Positions 24,234 through 32,340 of a stretch of 45,397 nt of DNA are shown here, piece by piece. Made by a program: the position numbers and the translations under genes. The stretch is from NCBI GenBank assembly GCA_002701295.1, contig NZUJ01000023.1:1-45397 (forward strand), read 5' to 3'. Each line of letters opens with the position of its first letter. Position 1 is the stretch's first letter. The DNA comes from Ponticaulis sp. (GTDB lineage: Bacteria > Pseudomonadota > Alphaproteobacteria > Caulobacterales > Hyphomonadaceae). A model generated the notes under the pieces. The model was given only the letters and a program-made list of their open reading frames with translations, was not told the DNA's origin and searched no databases.

Positions 24234-26013
24234 CGGCGCCCTCCTCGTCATCAGTTTCGGCCAGAGCGTCCTCTGAGAAATCTGCCTCGTCGAGCTCTGC
24301 GAGCTCTTCGAGAGCGTTATCGCTCAGATCGTCAAGCGCCATGATTGCGCGCTCTTCTTCAGTCAGTTCTTCTGCGCTGTCGTCGGCCTCATCTTCTTCG
24401 GCGTCTTCAGCGAACTGAGCTTCGATTTCGGCAAGGGCTTCATCGTCGATCCAGCCAATGCGGTTACGCGCACGCATCACGAAGAGTTCCGCCTCTTCTG
24501 CGGACATTTCACCTTTCGGCAGAAGGCCCGGCTGGAAGACAGATTTCTCGCGACCGCCATCTTTTACCGGCTCGCGCCAGCCTGTCAGATCGTCAGGAAT
24601 GAGACCCGCAACATCTTCAACAGTCTTGATGTCGTTCTCACCAAAGATCACCGCCATCTGAAGCGTTACGCCATCGAGTTCGAGAACGTCATCCTCAACA
24701 CCGATTTCTTTCCGCTTGGCGTCGAGCTCCTGGCTCAGGCGATCAAGGTATTCGCGGGCACGCGTCTGAAGTTCGTCAGCGATTTCCTCGTTAAAGCCTT
24801 CGATAATCGCCAGGTCGCTGCTGTCGACATAAGCAATCTCTTCGACAGTTTCGAAGCCTTCGGAGGCAAGAAGCTGAGCGAGTGTTTCGTCCGCATCAAG
24901 CGCCTTCATGAACAGAGCCGTACGTTCAGAGAACTCACGCTGATAGCGCTCGGAGTCCTGAGTTTCCGTCATCAGGTCGATCTGCCAGCCAGACAGCTGT
25001 GACGCCAGACGCACGTTCTGACCACGTCGACCAATCGCGAGTGGGAACTGGCTGTCTGCAACCACGACTTCGACGCGTTGTTCGTCTTCGTCGAGAACCA
25101 CTTTCGAGACTTCAGCAGGCTGAAGCGCGTTCACAATGAATGTCGCGGCATCATCATTCCATGGAATGATATCGATCTTCTCGCCGCCCAGCTCACCAAC
25201 AACCGCCTGCACACGCGCACCGCGCATACCGACACACGCGCCGACAGGGTCGATGGAGGAATCGTTGGAATAAACGCCGATCTTCGCGCGGGATCCCGGG
25301 TCACGGGCGCAGGATTTGATCTCAATGACGCCTTCATAAACTTCAGGCACTTCCTGCGCGAACAGGGCAACCATGAAGTCAGGATGCGCGCGTGACAGGA
25401 AGATCTGTGGTCCTTTCACTTCGCGGCTCACCTTATAGAGGTAGGCGCGAACCCTGTCGCCATTCTGGAAATTCTCACGCGGGATAGAGTCGCCGCGGCG
25501 AACGATGCCTTCCGCACGACCAAGGTCCACGATGATGTGGCCGTGCTCGACGCGCTTTACGATGCCATTGATGATTTCGCCGACACGATCTTTGTATTCG
25601 TCATACTGGCGTTCGCGCTCTGCGTCGCGAACCTTCTGCATGATGACCTGTTTCGCCGTTTGTGCAGCGACACGTCCGAAATCGAATGGTGGAAGCTCTT
25701 CACGGATTTCATCACCGATCTCAATTTCCGGATCGATTTCCTTAGCTTGCTCGAGGGTGAGCTGCTGAACCTCGTCTTCGAGTTCTTCATCAGTGACGAC
25801 TGTCTGAACGCGCCAGAGCTTTTGCTCACCGGTTTTCGGATCGATTTCAGCGCGAATGTCGTGCTCGATACCATAGCGGGAACGAGCAGCTTTCTGAATC
25901 GCCTCTTCCATCGCCTCGATGACGATTTCTCTGTCGATGCTTTTCTCGGCTGCAACTGCGTTAGCAATCTGCAGAATTTCAAGCCGGTTCGCCGAAACGC
26001 CAATCGCGTTCAT
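24211..26013 (-). CDS. nusA: Transcription termination/antitermination factor NusA
   Basis: NusA binds RNA polymerase and nascent RNA and controls pausing, termination and rRNA antitermination. The 600-residue protein has the N-terminal polymerase-binding domain (1-130), an S1 domain (about 145-215, GIVKRVEHGHIIVDLGRAEG) and two KH domains (about 230-370, including GACVGMRGARVQAV and AIGRRGQNVRLASQLSGW). It continues with helix-hairpin acidic repeats and a very acidic C-terminal tail beyond 540. That long acidic end is common in Alphaproteobacteria. The ATG overlaps the rimP stop as ATGA. Confidence 0.97.
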   Translation of the reverse strand: MNAIGVSANRLEILQIANAVAAEKSIDREIVIEAMEEAIQKAARSRYGIEHDIRAEIDPKTGEQKLWRVQTVVTDEELEDEVQQLTLEQAKEIDPEIEIGDEIREELPPFDFGRVAAQTAKQVIMQKVRDAERERQYDEYKDRVGEIINGIVKRVEHGHIIVDLGRAEGIVRRGDSIPRENFQNGDRVRAYLYKVSREVKGPQIFLSRAHPDFMVALFAQEVPEVYEGVIEIKSCARDPGSRAKIGVYSNDSSIDPVGACVGMRGARVQAVVGELGGEKIDIIPWNDDAATFIVNALQPAEVSKVVLDEDEQRVEVVVADSQFPLAIGRRGQNVRLASQLSGWQIDLMTETQDSERYQREFSERTALFMKALDADETLAQLLASEGFETVEEIAYVDSSDLAIIEGFNEEIADELQTRAREYLDRLSQELDAKRKEIGVEDDVLELDGVTLQMAVIFGENDIKTVEDVAGLIPDDLTGWREPVKDGGREKSVFQPGLLPKGEMSAEEAELFVMRARNRIGWIDDEALAEIEAQFAEDAEEDEADDSAEELTEEERAIMALDDLSDNALEELAELDEADFSEDALAETDDEEGADDDADSR

Positions 26014-26591
26014 CGCTCGTCTTCCTCTTCAATATCGGGCTCATCGCCCTCTTCATTTATTTCGTCGAATGCGCCGTCTTCAGCGTCAGGCAGATCGCCC
26101 TTGGCCTGAGCGGCAGCAATCAGTTCTTCGGTGAGCACAAGGCTCGCCTTGCTCATTTCCGATACGCTGGCCTCAAGCTCGGACTCATCTTCGAGCAGAA
26201 TGGTTACAACGCCGTCTTTCTCGCTGAGAATCTCACCCTGAAACCGGCGACGGCCATTCAGCGGCATAGCCAGCTCGACTTTGGCGAGATGGCCTTCCCA
26301 GGTCGCAAAATCCTTGGCGCGCGTCAGCGGGCGGTCAATTCCCGGTGTCGAGACTTCCAGATGGTATTTGGCATCCACAAAGTCGTGAACGTCAAGCAGC
26401 GGAGAGATTGCGCGCGAAAAATCTGCGCAGTCTTCAACATCTGTGCCGCCGTCTGTCTTGTCGATCATGATCTGCAAGGTCGGCACCTTGCCGCCCATCA
26501 TGCGTATGCGCACCACCTCAAGCCCCATGGCTTCAGCCTCGGGGGTGATAGTGCTCAGAATGCGCTTTTCGATCTCTTTGATGGTGATCAA
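26010..26591 (-). CDS. rimP: Ribosome maturation factor RimP
   Basis: RimP is needed for 30S subunit maturation. The product is about 193 residues: an N-terminal domain (IEKRILSTITPEAEAMGLEVVRIRMMGG, in pieces, then TLQIMIDKTDGGTDVEDCADFSRAISPLLD) and an SH3-like C-terminal domain. A long acidic tail (EEGDEPDIEEEDER) is lineage-specific. The TTG at 26591 is chosen because it matches the family N-terminus. A TTG at 26633 lies inside a leader hairpin and would add 14 non-conserved residues. The ribosome binding site (CCGGAA) is weak. First gene of the rimP-nusA-ylxR-infB unit. Confidence 0.92.
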   Translation of the reverse strand: MITIKEIEKRILSTITPEAEAMGLEVVRIRMMGGKVPTLQIMIDKTDGGTDVEDCADFSRAISPLLDVHDFVDAKYHLEVSTPGIDRPLTRAKDFATWEGHLAKVELAMPLNGRRRFQGEILSEKDGVVTILLEDESELEASVSEMSKASLVLTEELIAAAQAKGDLPDAEDGAFDEINEEGDEPDIEEEDER

Positions 26592-26614
26592 GATGGTTTT
26601 TCCGGAACAGAAAA

Positions 26615-26640
26615 CGGCGGCCTGGTTCCCCAAGCCGCCG
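26615..26640 (-). promoter_or_regulatory. Terminator-like hairpin in the rimP leader
   Basis: On the minus strand a perfect 7-bp stem CGGCGGC/GCCGCCG with a 12-nt loop is followed by TTTTCTGTT. It lies 57 nt after the stop of the upstream glycosyltransferase and 23 nt before the chosen rimP start. It could terminate the upstream gene, act as an attenuator in the rimP leader, or both. A predicted promoter lies just upstream, which favours the second reading. Confidence 0.6.
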
Positions 26641-26665
26641 CTATCAGAAATTAGCGATTTCGAGT

Positions 26666-26694
26666 TATATAGACTGTCTGAGAGGGATTGTCGA
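26666..26694 (-). promoter_or_regulatory. Predicted promoter of the rimP-nusA-infB unit
   Basis: On the minus strand TCGACA (26694-26689, five of six matches to the -35 consensus) and TATATA (26671-26666) are spaced by 17 nt; an alternative -10 TATAAC overlaps at 26669-26664. Transcription would start near 26658, upstream of the leader hairpin. Confidence 0.5.
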
Positions 26695-26696
26695 GA

Positions 26697-28763
26697 TCAG
26701 ACTTGCGCCGGCTCGCCGGGAATTATTTCACCGGCCGGAATTTCCAGCATGAGCATCTCCATCACATAGGCGACATACTCATCCCAATCGAGCGCTTCAG
26801 TAATCCCAGCCACCTCTTCAGGCGGAAACAGATTATCTGCCGCAAATAGTTCCAGAATAGCTGAACAGCTGGCAATCGTGTCCGCAGTCCGAACCGCGCG
26901 CGAGGACGGGTTATGGGCTTTGACAAACTCGGCAAATCCATTGGTCTCTTCATAGCAGACGACCGGCACCTGCCGTGTGACAGCATCAATGGCCACATTC
27001 GGGAACGGATCGAGGCGAGACGAGATGAGCAGAACATCTGACTGATCGAGTGCCCAGTCGAGATCCGGCAATTCGCTGACGAAACGCACATCGATCTGCG
27101 GTTTTAGCGCCTCAATGGTCGACGTCAGCCAGACACCCGTCCGCATGTCGGTCGGGTCCCACCCCTCACCAACCCAGACGAACCGGATCGGGTCTTTGGC
27201 AAAATGGGTCATTGTAATGGCTGTCTGAATGAAGAGATCGACGCCTTTCCGCGGCTGAACGGCACCTGCACCAAGAACGATCTTTGGTTTGACCGCGTCG
27301 TTCAGACCGAAAACCTCTGCAAGGTCTTCCTGGCTTGGCGGATTGGCGACCTGCCGCCCCTGCACAGCGACTTTGCCTTGATGTCTCACCGAAATTTCCG
27401 CTGTCGGAACGGTCTGTTCCGTCTGCAGGGCCTTGGTCAGAGACAATTTGATCGCTTCACACGGCACGATCAGGCGCTTGAGCGACGTTGCAAACTGGCT
27501 GAGCCGCGCCTTTGGCGTCACATAGTCTGCAAATTCGTGCAGAAGGCCGATCGTCGGAATGCCTGCATCCGAAATCGCTTTTGAATAAGGCGCAACAACT
27601 GCAGTATTCAGGATAGCCGCTGAAATGGAAAAGCGATTTTGAATGTCGAGAACAATCGCATCGAAGGCTTGCTGAGGCGGCTTTTCAAACATCACCAGCG
27701 CAGAACTTGCGGACGCAAAATCGTCAACAAGCGGACCACCCTTCGGCAGAAGCGTGATCACATTGAAATAATCCTTCAGGCTGTTGGCGAGCGCGAGACC
27801 AAGCATAGGTGCACCGGTCGCCGAGGCTTCGTGACACACAAGAAGAATGCTGGCGCGGCCTTCATGAACCGCCTGCCCGCCATCACGAATAATAGCCGGG
27901 CTGGACAGGACAGCCTTTCGTCCCTCACGTTTGCCATGACGAATATAGTGCAGGATTGGCGGCAGTCGGCTCATCTGAAGGTCCGGGTATGCTTCCAGAT
28001 AGATCGCGTTATCAAATTCCTTCGAGCATCTGAAACCTTTCACAAGGCCAGTCGTCAGATAATGCGTGACTGCCTCTTCGCGGGTTTTGAACGGCACGCC
28101 CGCATTCGCAGAATAGACCGCCGGATCAAAAACCTCTGAAGCTGAAATCTCCGCCACAGCCTGTTTGAACTGGGTCTCATTGCGAATGAGGCCGAATTCC
28201 TGCCCGAATTTGAGATAGTGGATTGCCGGAACGAATTCCGGCCCCATGATCTGTTTGTAGTGCGCTTCGTAAAACCGGTCATCAAGTGACGTCAGGCACT
28301 TTGCCCCCTGCCGCCAGCCAATCGCCAGATAGCGCATGACCGGGTCTTTCAGGCTCTCATTATTGCCCGCGAATTTCCCCAGCGAATGACGCTCAAACAG
28401 ATCGGAATTTTCCAGAAGCTCTTTGTCCGCGGCCAATTTTCCGCGCGTGGGGTACCGGCCTTCGCCTCTCCCCCAACGCAGATAATGATTGAGCGGGTTC
28501 ATATTCCGCTCGCGAACGTCAGCATAGGTATCGAGATAAAACTCCGGATCAAAACCCGGCCATTTCCCCTGAGGCGCTTTGCCCTGATTGCGAAAATAAT
28601 CCCGGAACAGCGGGCGATCTTCACCGTCTAGCCCAGTTGCCGCCCGGTAAGCATCGCCATCGAACAGACCGATTGAAGTCGCAATGGCGAAAAAGTCGAT
28701 CTTTGGTTCGTCTTCCGGTTTTGGCTTTGGCGCGGTTTCGTTCGCCTGTTTCTGATCTGTCAT
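26697..28763 (-). CDS. GT-B glycosyltransferase with N-terminal FDxxxY repeats
   Basis: The 688-residue protein has two parts. Residues about 71-285 hold four to five degenerate 36-residue repeats of the form FDPEFYLDTYADV...NPLNHYLRWGRGEGRYP (at about 71-106, 122-156, 160-195, 212-247 and 250-284). Such repeats accompany many alphaproteobacterial envelope or polysaccharide glycosyltransferases. Residues about 300-680 are a GT-B (GT4-like) catalytic region with LLVCHEASATGAPMLGLALA, LGAGAVQPRKGVDLFIQTA, VWVGEG and SRLDPFPNVAIDAV. No membrane segment is seen. The acceptor and sugar donor are unknown. ATG 28763 is preceded by GAGGGG. It stands alone, not in a polysaccharide cluster. Confidence 0.82.
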   Translation of the reverse strand: MTDQKQANETAPKPKPEDEPKIDFFAIATSIGLFDGDAYRAATGLDGEDRPLFRDYFRNQGKAPQGKWPGFDPEFYLDTYADVRERNMNPLNHYLRWGRGEGRYPTRGKLAADKELLENSDLFERHSLGKFAGNNESLKDPVMRYLAIGWRQGAKCLTSLDDRFYEAHYKQIMGPEFVPAIHYLKFGQEFGLIRNETQFKQAVAEISASEVFDPAVYSANAGVPFKTREEAVTHYLTTGLVKGFRCSKEFDNAIYLEAYPDLQMSRLPPILHYIRHGKREGRKAVLSSPAIIRDGGQAVHEGRASILLVCHEASATGAPMLGLALANSLKDYFNVITLLPKGGPLVDDFASASSALVMFEKPPQQAFDAIVLDIQNRFSISAAILNTAVVAPYSKAISDAGIPTIGLLHEFADYVTPKARLSQFATSLKRLIVPCEAIKLSLTKALQTEQTVPTAEISVRHQGKVAVQGRQVANPPSQEDLAEVFGLNDAVKPKIVLGAGAVQPRKGVDLFIQTAITMTHFAKDPIRFVWVGEGWDPTDMRTGVWLTSTIEALKPQIDVRFVSELPDLDWALDQSDVLLISSRLDPFPNVAIDAVTRQVPVVCYEETNGFAEFVKAHNPSSRAVRTADTIASCSAILELFAADNLFPPEEVAGITEALDWDEYVAYVMEMLMLEIPAGEIIPGEPAQV

Positions 28764-28982
28764 GACGTCCCCTCAGATCGTCCACTCTACACGCTATCCC
28801 GGTGCACTCTGCAAAACTTGAGGTCAACCTGCAAATAGCCAGAGCGAAGCAGAAAATACCTGACTGCTCTGCTCTCCTTAATTTGAGGCAATCACGGCCG
28901 GTTTTTCTTGCAAATCGATATCAGCGCGCACATATTTGTGGAAATCCGCAATAGTGCGGGCTGACCTAAAAAAGGTGAAATT

Positions 28983-29744
28983 ATGAACGATTTCAATTTC
29001 GCTCGTGCAGGCCAGATGCCCGCCGGTGCCATGGACGCGTCGGTCGATGTCGGCCTTCGCAAGTTCATGCTCGGTGTGTTCAACAAAATGGCTCTTGGCC
29101 TGGTGCTGACAGCTGTTCTGGCGTTCGTCGTCGCGAACACATCTCTGATCTACTTGTTCTTCGCAACAAATGCTGCCGGTGAAATTACTGGCCTTTCTCT
29201 GTTGTACTACATCGTTGCTTTCGGCCCGATCGTGATCCTCTTTGGATCAGCCTTCGTGATGAAAAACCCATCTCCGGTTGGCGCGAATGTTGTCTACTGG
29301 TCGGTGGTTTCATTGATCGGTACCAGCATGGGCCTTCTGGTATTTGTCTATGCAGGCATTCCCGATGGCATGGCCACAATGGCAAAAGCCTTCCTGACAA
29401 CTGCCATCGCTTTTGGCGGCATGTCTCTCTGGGGCTACACAACCAAGCGTGACCTGACACCAGTCGGTAACTTCCTTGGTATGGCTGTTTTCGGCCTGAT
29501 TGCCGCAATGATCATCAACATGTTTGTCGCCAGCAGCCTGATGAGCTTTATCATCTCGATCGCAGGCGTACTGATTTTTGCTGGCCTGACGGCTTTCGAC
29601 ACACAACGTCTCAAATTCCAGTATTACGAACTGGGTGGCAATGAGCGTGCAATGTCAGTTGCAACGACATATGGCGCCCTTGGCCTCTACATCAACTTCG
29701 TCAACATGTTCCAGTTCATCCTCGCGCTGATGAGCCGCGAATAA
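28983..29744 (+). CDS. Bax inhibitor-1 / YccA family membrane protein
   Basis: The 253-residue protein is a seven-helix inner-membrane protein of the BI-1/YccA (TMBIM) family. N-terminal GLRKFMLGVFNKMALGLVLT is followed by successive hydrophobic helices, with the family segment ITGLTAFDTQ-like FAGLTAFDTQRLKFQYYELG after the sixth, and it ends NMFQFILALMSRE. Members modulate FtsH or act as pH-sensitive calcium leaks; the role here is not known. ATG 28983 has AAGGTG 6 nt upstream. It is monocistronic, with a strong terminator directly downstream. Confidence 0.93.
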   Translation: MNDFNFARAGQMPAGAMDASVDVGLRKFMLGVFNKMALGLVLTAVLAFVVANTSLIYLFFATNAAGEITGLSLLYYIVAFGPIVILFGSAFVMKNPSPVGANVVYWSVVSLIGTSMGLLVFVYAGIPDGMATMAKAFLTTAIAFGGMSLWGYTTKRDLTPVGNFLGMAVFGLIAAMIINMFVASSLMSFIISIAGVLIFAGLTAFDTQRLKFQYYELGGNERAMSVATTYGALGLYINFVNMFQFILALMSRE

Positions 29745-29766
29745 CAGACTGACGATTTCAAATCAG

Positions 29767-29794
29767 AAACCCCGGCTCTGGCCGGGGTTTTTTT
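29767..29794 (+). terminator. Rho-independent terminator of the BI-1 gene
   Basis: A 9-bp stem AACCCCGGC/GCCGGGGTT with a TCTG loop is followed by five to six T residues. It lies 22 nt after the stop codon. Confidence 0.95.
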
Positions 29795-30046
29795 GTTGGG
29801 GTTTTCTGTTTGCTCGCACGCTGTTCCTCGCTCTGCCTTTGCTGCTGTACGTCCAAGCCCGACCGGGCGACAGGCAAATGCCCGCCCCATCGAAGCCGCG
29901 AGTGCAGCGAGCTGGCGTGAGAACAAATCGATGCAATCGAGCCTATAAGCACGAACACACCTCCCCCGTTCAGAGGCTTGTCCGCGCTCAGAGCCGGGTT
30001 TAACGTACAGACGGACCAGCATCTTGCTGGCGGGGAGGACGCCGTC
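29795..30046. other. Intergenic region between BI-1 and lemA
   Basis: About 250 nt without a supported gene. It starts with the inverted copy of the short repeat (29801-29836), then a GC-rich stretch with a GCAGCGAG-type motif near 29903-29915. The lemA promoter must lie in its second half, but no convincing hexamers were seen. Frames open on the minus strand across this region have no ribosome binding site or recognisable product. Confidence 0.55.
29801..29836 (-). repeat. Short dispersed repeat, copy B
   Basis: Read on the minus strand, GAGCGAGGAACAGCGT and GCGAGCAAACAG match copy A at 11203-11245 (core GAGGAACAGCGT at 29829-29818). It sits immediately downstream of the BI-1 terminator. 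Two copies in one window suggest a genome-wide family, but this rests on short identity. Confidence 0.4.
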
Positions 30047-30610
30047 ATGAACATACCGCTATACATTGCCGTAGCGCTCATATTTTTGCTGCTTATCATC
30101 GGCGTCACCATCTACAACAATCTGGTTGCCAAACGAGCCATGGTCGAAAATGGCTGGTCGGACATTGATGTCCAGCTAAAGCGCCGGGCGGATCTCATTC
30201 CTAATCTCGTCGATGTTGTGAAGGGCTATGCGGCTCATGAGCGCGGCGTTCTGGATGAAGTCATTCAACGCCGGAATGAAGCTCTGAGCGCAACTGATCA
30301 GTCACCCGAACGTCAGGCCCTCGAATCCGCTGTCAGCGCTGGGCTTTCACGTCTGTTTGCTCTGGTGGAAGCCTATCCGAACCTGAAAGCCAATGAACAA
30401 TTTCTGCAGTTGCAGAGCGAGCTGTCTGACACGGAAGACAAGATCGCCTATGCGCGGCGGTTCTTTAACGGCGCGGTGCGTGAGCTCAATACGGCCATCC
30501 AGACTTTCCCGGCTGTTTTGATCGCCGGACCCATGGGGTTTCAAACGCGCGACTTTTTCGAAATCGAACAAGTCGATCGTCTGCTGCCAGAAGTGAACCT
30601 CAAGGACTAA
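30047..30610 (+). CDS. lemA: LemA family membrane protein
   Basis: The 187-residue protein has one N-terminal transmembrane helix (about 3-23, PLYIAVALIFLLLIIGVTIY) and the coiled helical LemA domain: NNLVAKRAMVENGWSDIDVQLKRRADLIPNLVDVVKGYAAHE, in pieces, then YARRFFNGAVRELNTAIQTFPA. Function is not established, though LemA is often paired with membrane proteins of the TPM or DUF2207 type. ATG 30047 has GGGGAGG about 8 nt upstream; a longer frame start at 29978 has none. It is followed after 2 nt by the DUF2207 gene, so the two are one operon. Confidence 0.93.
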   Translation: MNIPLYIAVALIFLLLIIGVTIYNNLVAKRAMVENGWSDIDVQLKRRADLIPNLVDVVKGYAAHERGVLDEVIQRRNEALSATDQSPERQALESAVSAGLSRLFALVEAYPNLKANEQFLQLQSELSDTEDKIAYARRFFNGAVRELNTAIQTFPAVLIAGPMGFQTRDFFEIEQVDRLLPEVNLKD

Positions 30611-30612
30611 CC

Positions 30613-32319
30613 ATGTCATTCAAATCGGTCGTTCTGAGTTTTTTCCTGATTGTCGTCAGCTTTCCTGCGCTTGCCGACGAACGCATTCATGAATTCGACG
30701 TCGACATTACGGTCAGCAGGAACGGCAATATCGACGTGACGGAAACGATAAGCGTCACACCAGAAGGGCGATCCATCCGACGCGGTATCTATCGCTCTCT
30801 TCCCCGCTATTACGGACTGAATGAAAGCGAAAAGCTGTCTTACAGCTATGATGTGAAAAGCGTCCGTCGAAACGGTGAGAAAGAACCCTACACCACCTAT
30901 ACCGAAGGCAATGCCTGGGTCATCCGAATGGGTGATGAAGATGTGTTCCTGCCCGTCGGTCAGCGTCAGACTTACGAAATACGTTACACTGTCAAAAACC
31001 AGATCAGATATCAGGATGGTTTCGACGAATTCTACTGGAATGTGACGGGCAGTTATTGGGAATTTCCCATCGACTCTGCCTCGGCCATTGTCACCTTTCC
31101 GGATGGCGCCGATTTCGTCGATGTTCAGGGCTATACGGGACGGCTTGGAACTTCAGGTCAGGCGTATCGCTCCCAGCGCAGTGGCAATTCCATCAGCTTT
31201 GAAACGACGCAAACCCTCAATTCCTATGAAGGTCTCACAATTTCCGTCAGTCTCAGAAAGGGTCTGATTGATCCGCCATCACTCTCAGATGAAGTCGGGA
31301 TTTTCTGGCAGCGATTTGTGGGTTTGCTGCTTTTGGTAGGCTCTTTGTTTGGCGTTCTTTTCTATTATTATCAGTCATGGACCAGGGTGGGTCGCGATGC
31401 CGCCAAACTGCCCGTATTTCCCATCTATAATACGCCGAAAGACTACTCACCCGCAGCGGCACACGTCGTCTATTACCGTACGTTCAAAGGAAACGAAGCC
31501 TTCTCAGCCAGTCTGATTGATCTCGCCGCCAAGGGATATCTCAGTATCGAAACAGACAAGAAGGAAGTCGTCGTCAAGCGCGAGGATGCCGGATCATCAG
31601 AGCCGCTCGCAGCCTATCAGCACCGCCTGTTCAATGACCTTCTGTCCAGCCGGAGCGAACGACGCTTCGGCAAGAAATATGATAGCAGCTTTGCTTCCGC
31701 CTACTCGTCTTTCAAGTCAGATGTCGTGAAGGAATTTGGCAGTCCATATTTCGCCTGGAACACGGGCTATGTGGTGTTCGCTGTTATTCTGAGCGTGATT
31801 GCTTTTATTGTCGGTTCGATCCTGACCCTGAATTGGACGGGCTGGCACACGCTGGCCATTCTGGGTCTGGTCGTTGTGAACCTGATCTTCATGTATCTGA
31901 TGCCGGCGCAAACCCGGAAAGGCGCAAAGGCCCGTTCAGAAATAGCCGGCCTCCGGCTCTATCTGGAAACAGCGGAAAAGGCGCAACTCAATAGCGTGGA
32001 CGTCCATGGCGATGCTCTGCCACCCATGTCGAAAGAGCGCTACGAAGAACTTCTGCCCTATGCCATGGCGCTCAATGTCGAAGAGCCATGGACGAAATAC
32101 TTCGAAAAGGTCCTGCCAAACGAAGCGGAAAACTATAATCCCGCCTGGGGGCACGGTCATTTCGTCGGGCGATCCCTGCACAGCGCGACCAGTGCCATGG
32201 AACGCTCCATCAGTTCGGGTGTGTCGACGGCATCCGTTCAGCCATCCTCCTCTTCGGGAAGCAGTGGCGGCGGATTTTCCGGAGGCGGCGGCGGCGGTGG
32301 TGGTGGTGGCGGCTGGTAA
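30613..32319 (+). CDS. DUF2207 (YciQ-like) membrane protein
   Basis: The 568-residue protein begins with a signal peptide ending in PALA. A large extracytoplasmic domain (about 22-225) contains the DUF2207 pattern HEFDVDITVSRNGNIDVTETI and RRGIYRSLPRYY. One transmembrane helix lies near 235-255 (FVGLLLLVGSLFGVLFYYY) and two more near 385-430. A cytoplasmic part carries a winged-helix-like LIDLAAKGYLSIE segment. The C-terminus is an extreme glycine tail (GGGFSGGGGGGGG), common in DUF2207 proteins. Function is unknown; the pairing with LemA is conserved in many bacteria. It ends 21 nt from the convergent aminopeptidase gene. Confidence 0.88.
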   Translation: MSFKSVVLSFFLIVVSFPALADERIHEFDVDITVSRNGNIDVTETISVTPEGRSIRRGIYRSLPRYYGLNESEKLSYSYDVKSVRRNGEKEPYTTYTEGNAWVIRMGDEDVFLPVGQRQTYEIRYTVKNQIRYQDGFDEFYWNVTGSYWEFPIDSASAIVTFPDGADFVDVQGYTGRLGTSGQAYRSQRSGNSISFETTQTLNSYEGLTISVSLRKGLIDPPSLSDEVGIFWQRFVGLLLLVGSLFGVLFYYYQSWTRVGRDAAKLPVFPIYNTPKDYSPAAAHVVYYRTFKGNEAFSASLIDLAAKGYLSIETDKKEVVVKREDAGSSEPLAAYQHRLFNDLLSSRSERRFGKKYDSSFASAYSSFKSDVVKEFGSPYFAWNTGYVVFAVILSVIAFIVGSILTLNWTGWHTLAILGLVVVNLIFMYLMPAQTRKGAKARSEIAGLRLYLETAEKAQLNSVDVHGDALPPMSKERYEELLPYAMALNVEEPWTKYFEKVLPNEAENYNPAWGHGHFVGRSLHSATSAMERSISSGVSTASVQPSSSSGSSGGGFSGGGGGGGGGGGW

Positions 32320-32340
32320 TCAGCCGCCCTTTGAAGCCAT

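Noticed and set aside
29758-30111. Minus-strand frames between BI-1 and lemA
   Set aside because: They run through the BI-1 terminator and the lemA start, lack ribosome binding sites and give low-complexity products.
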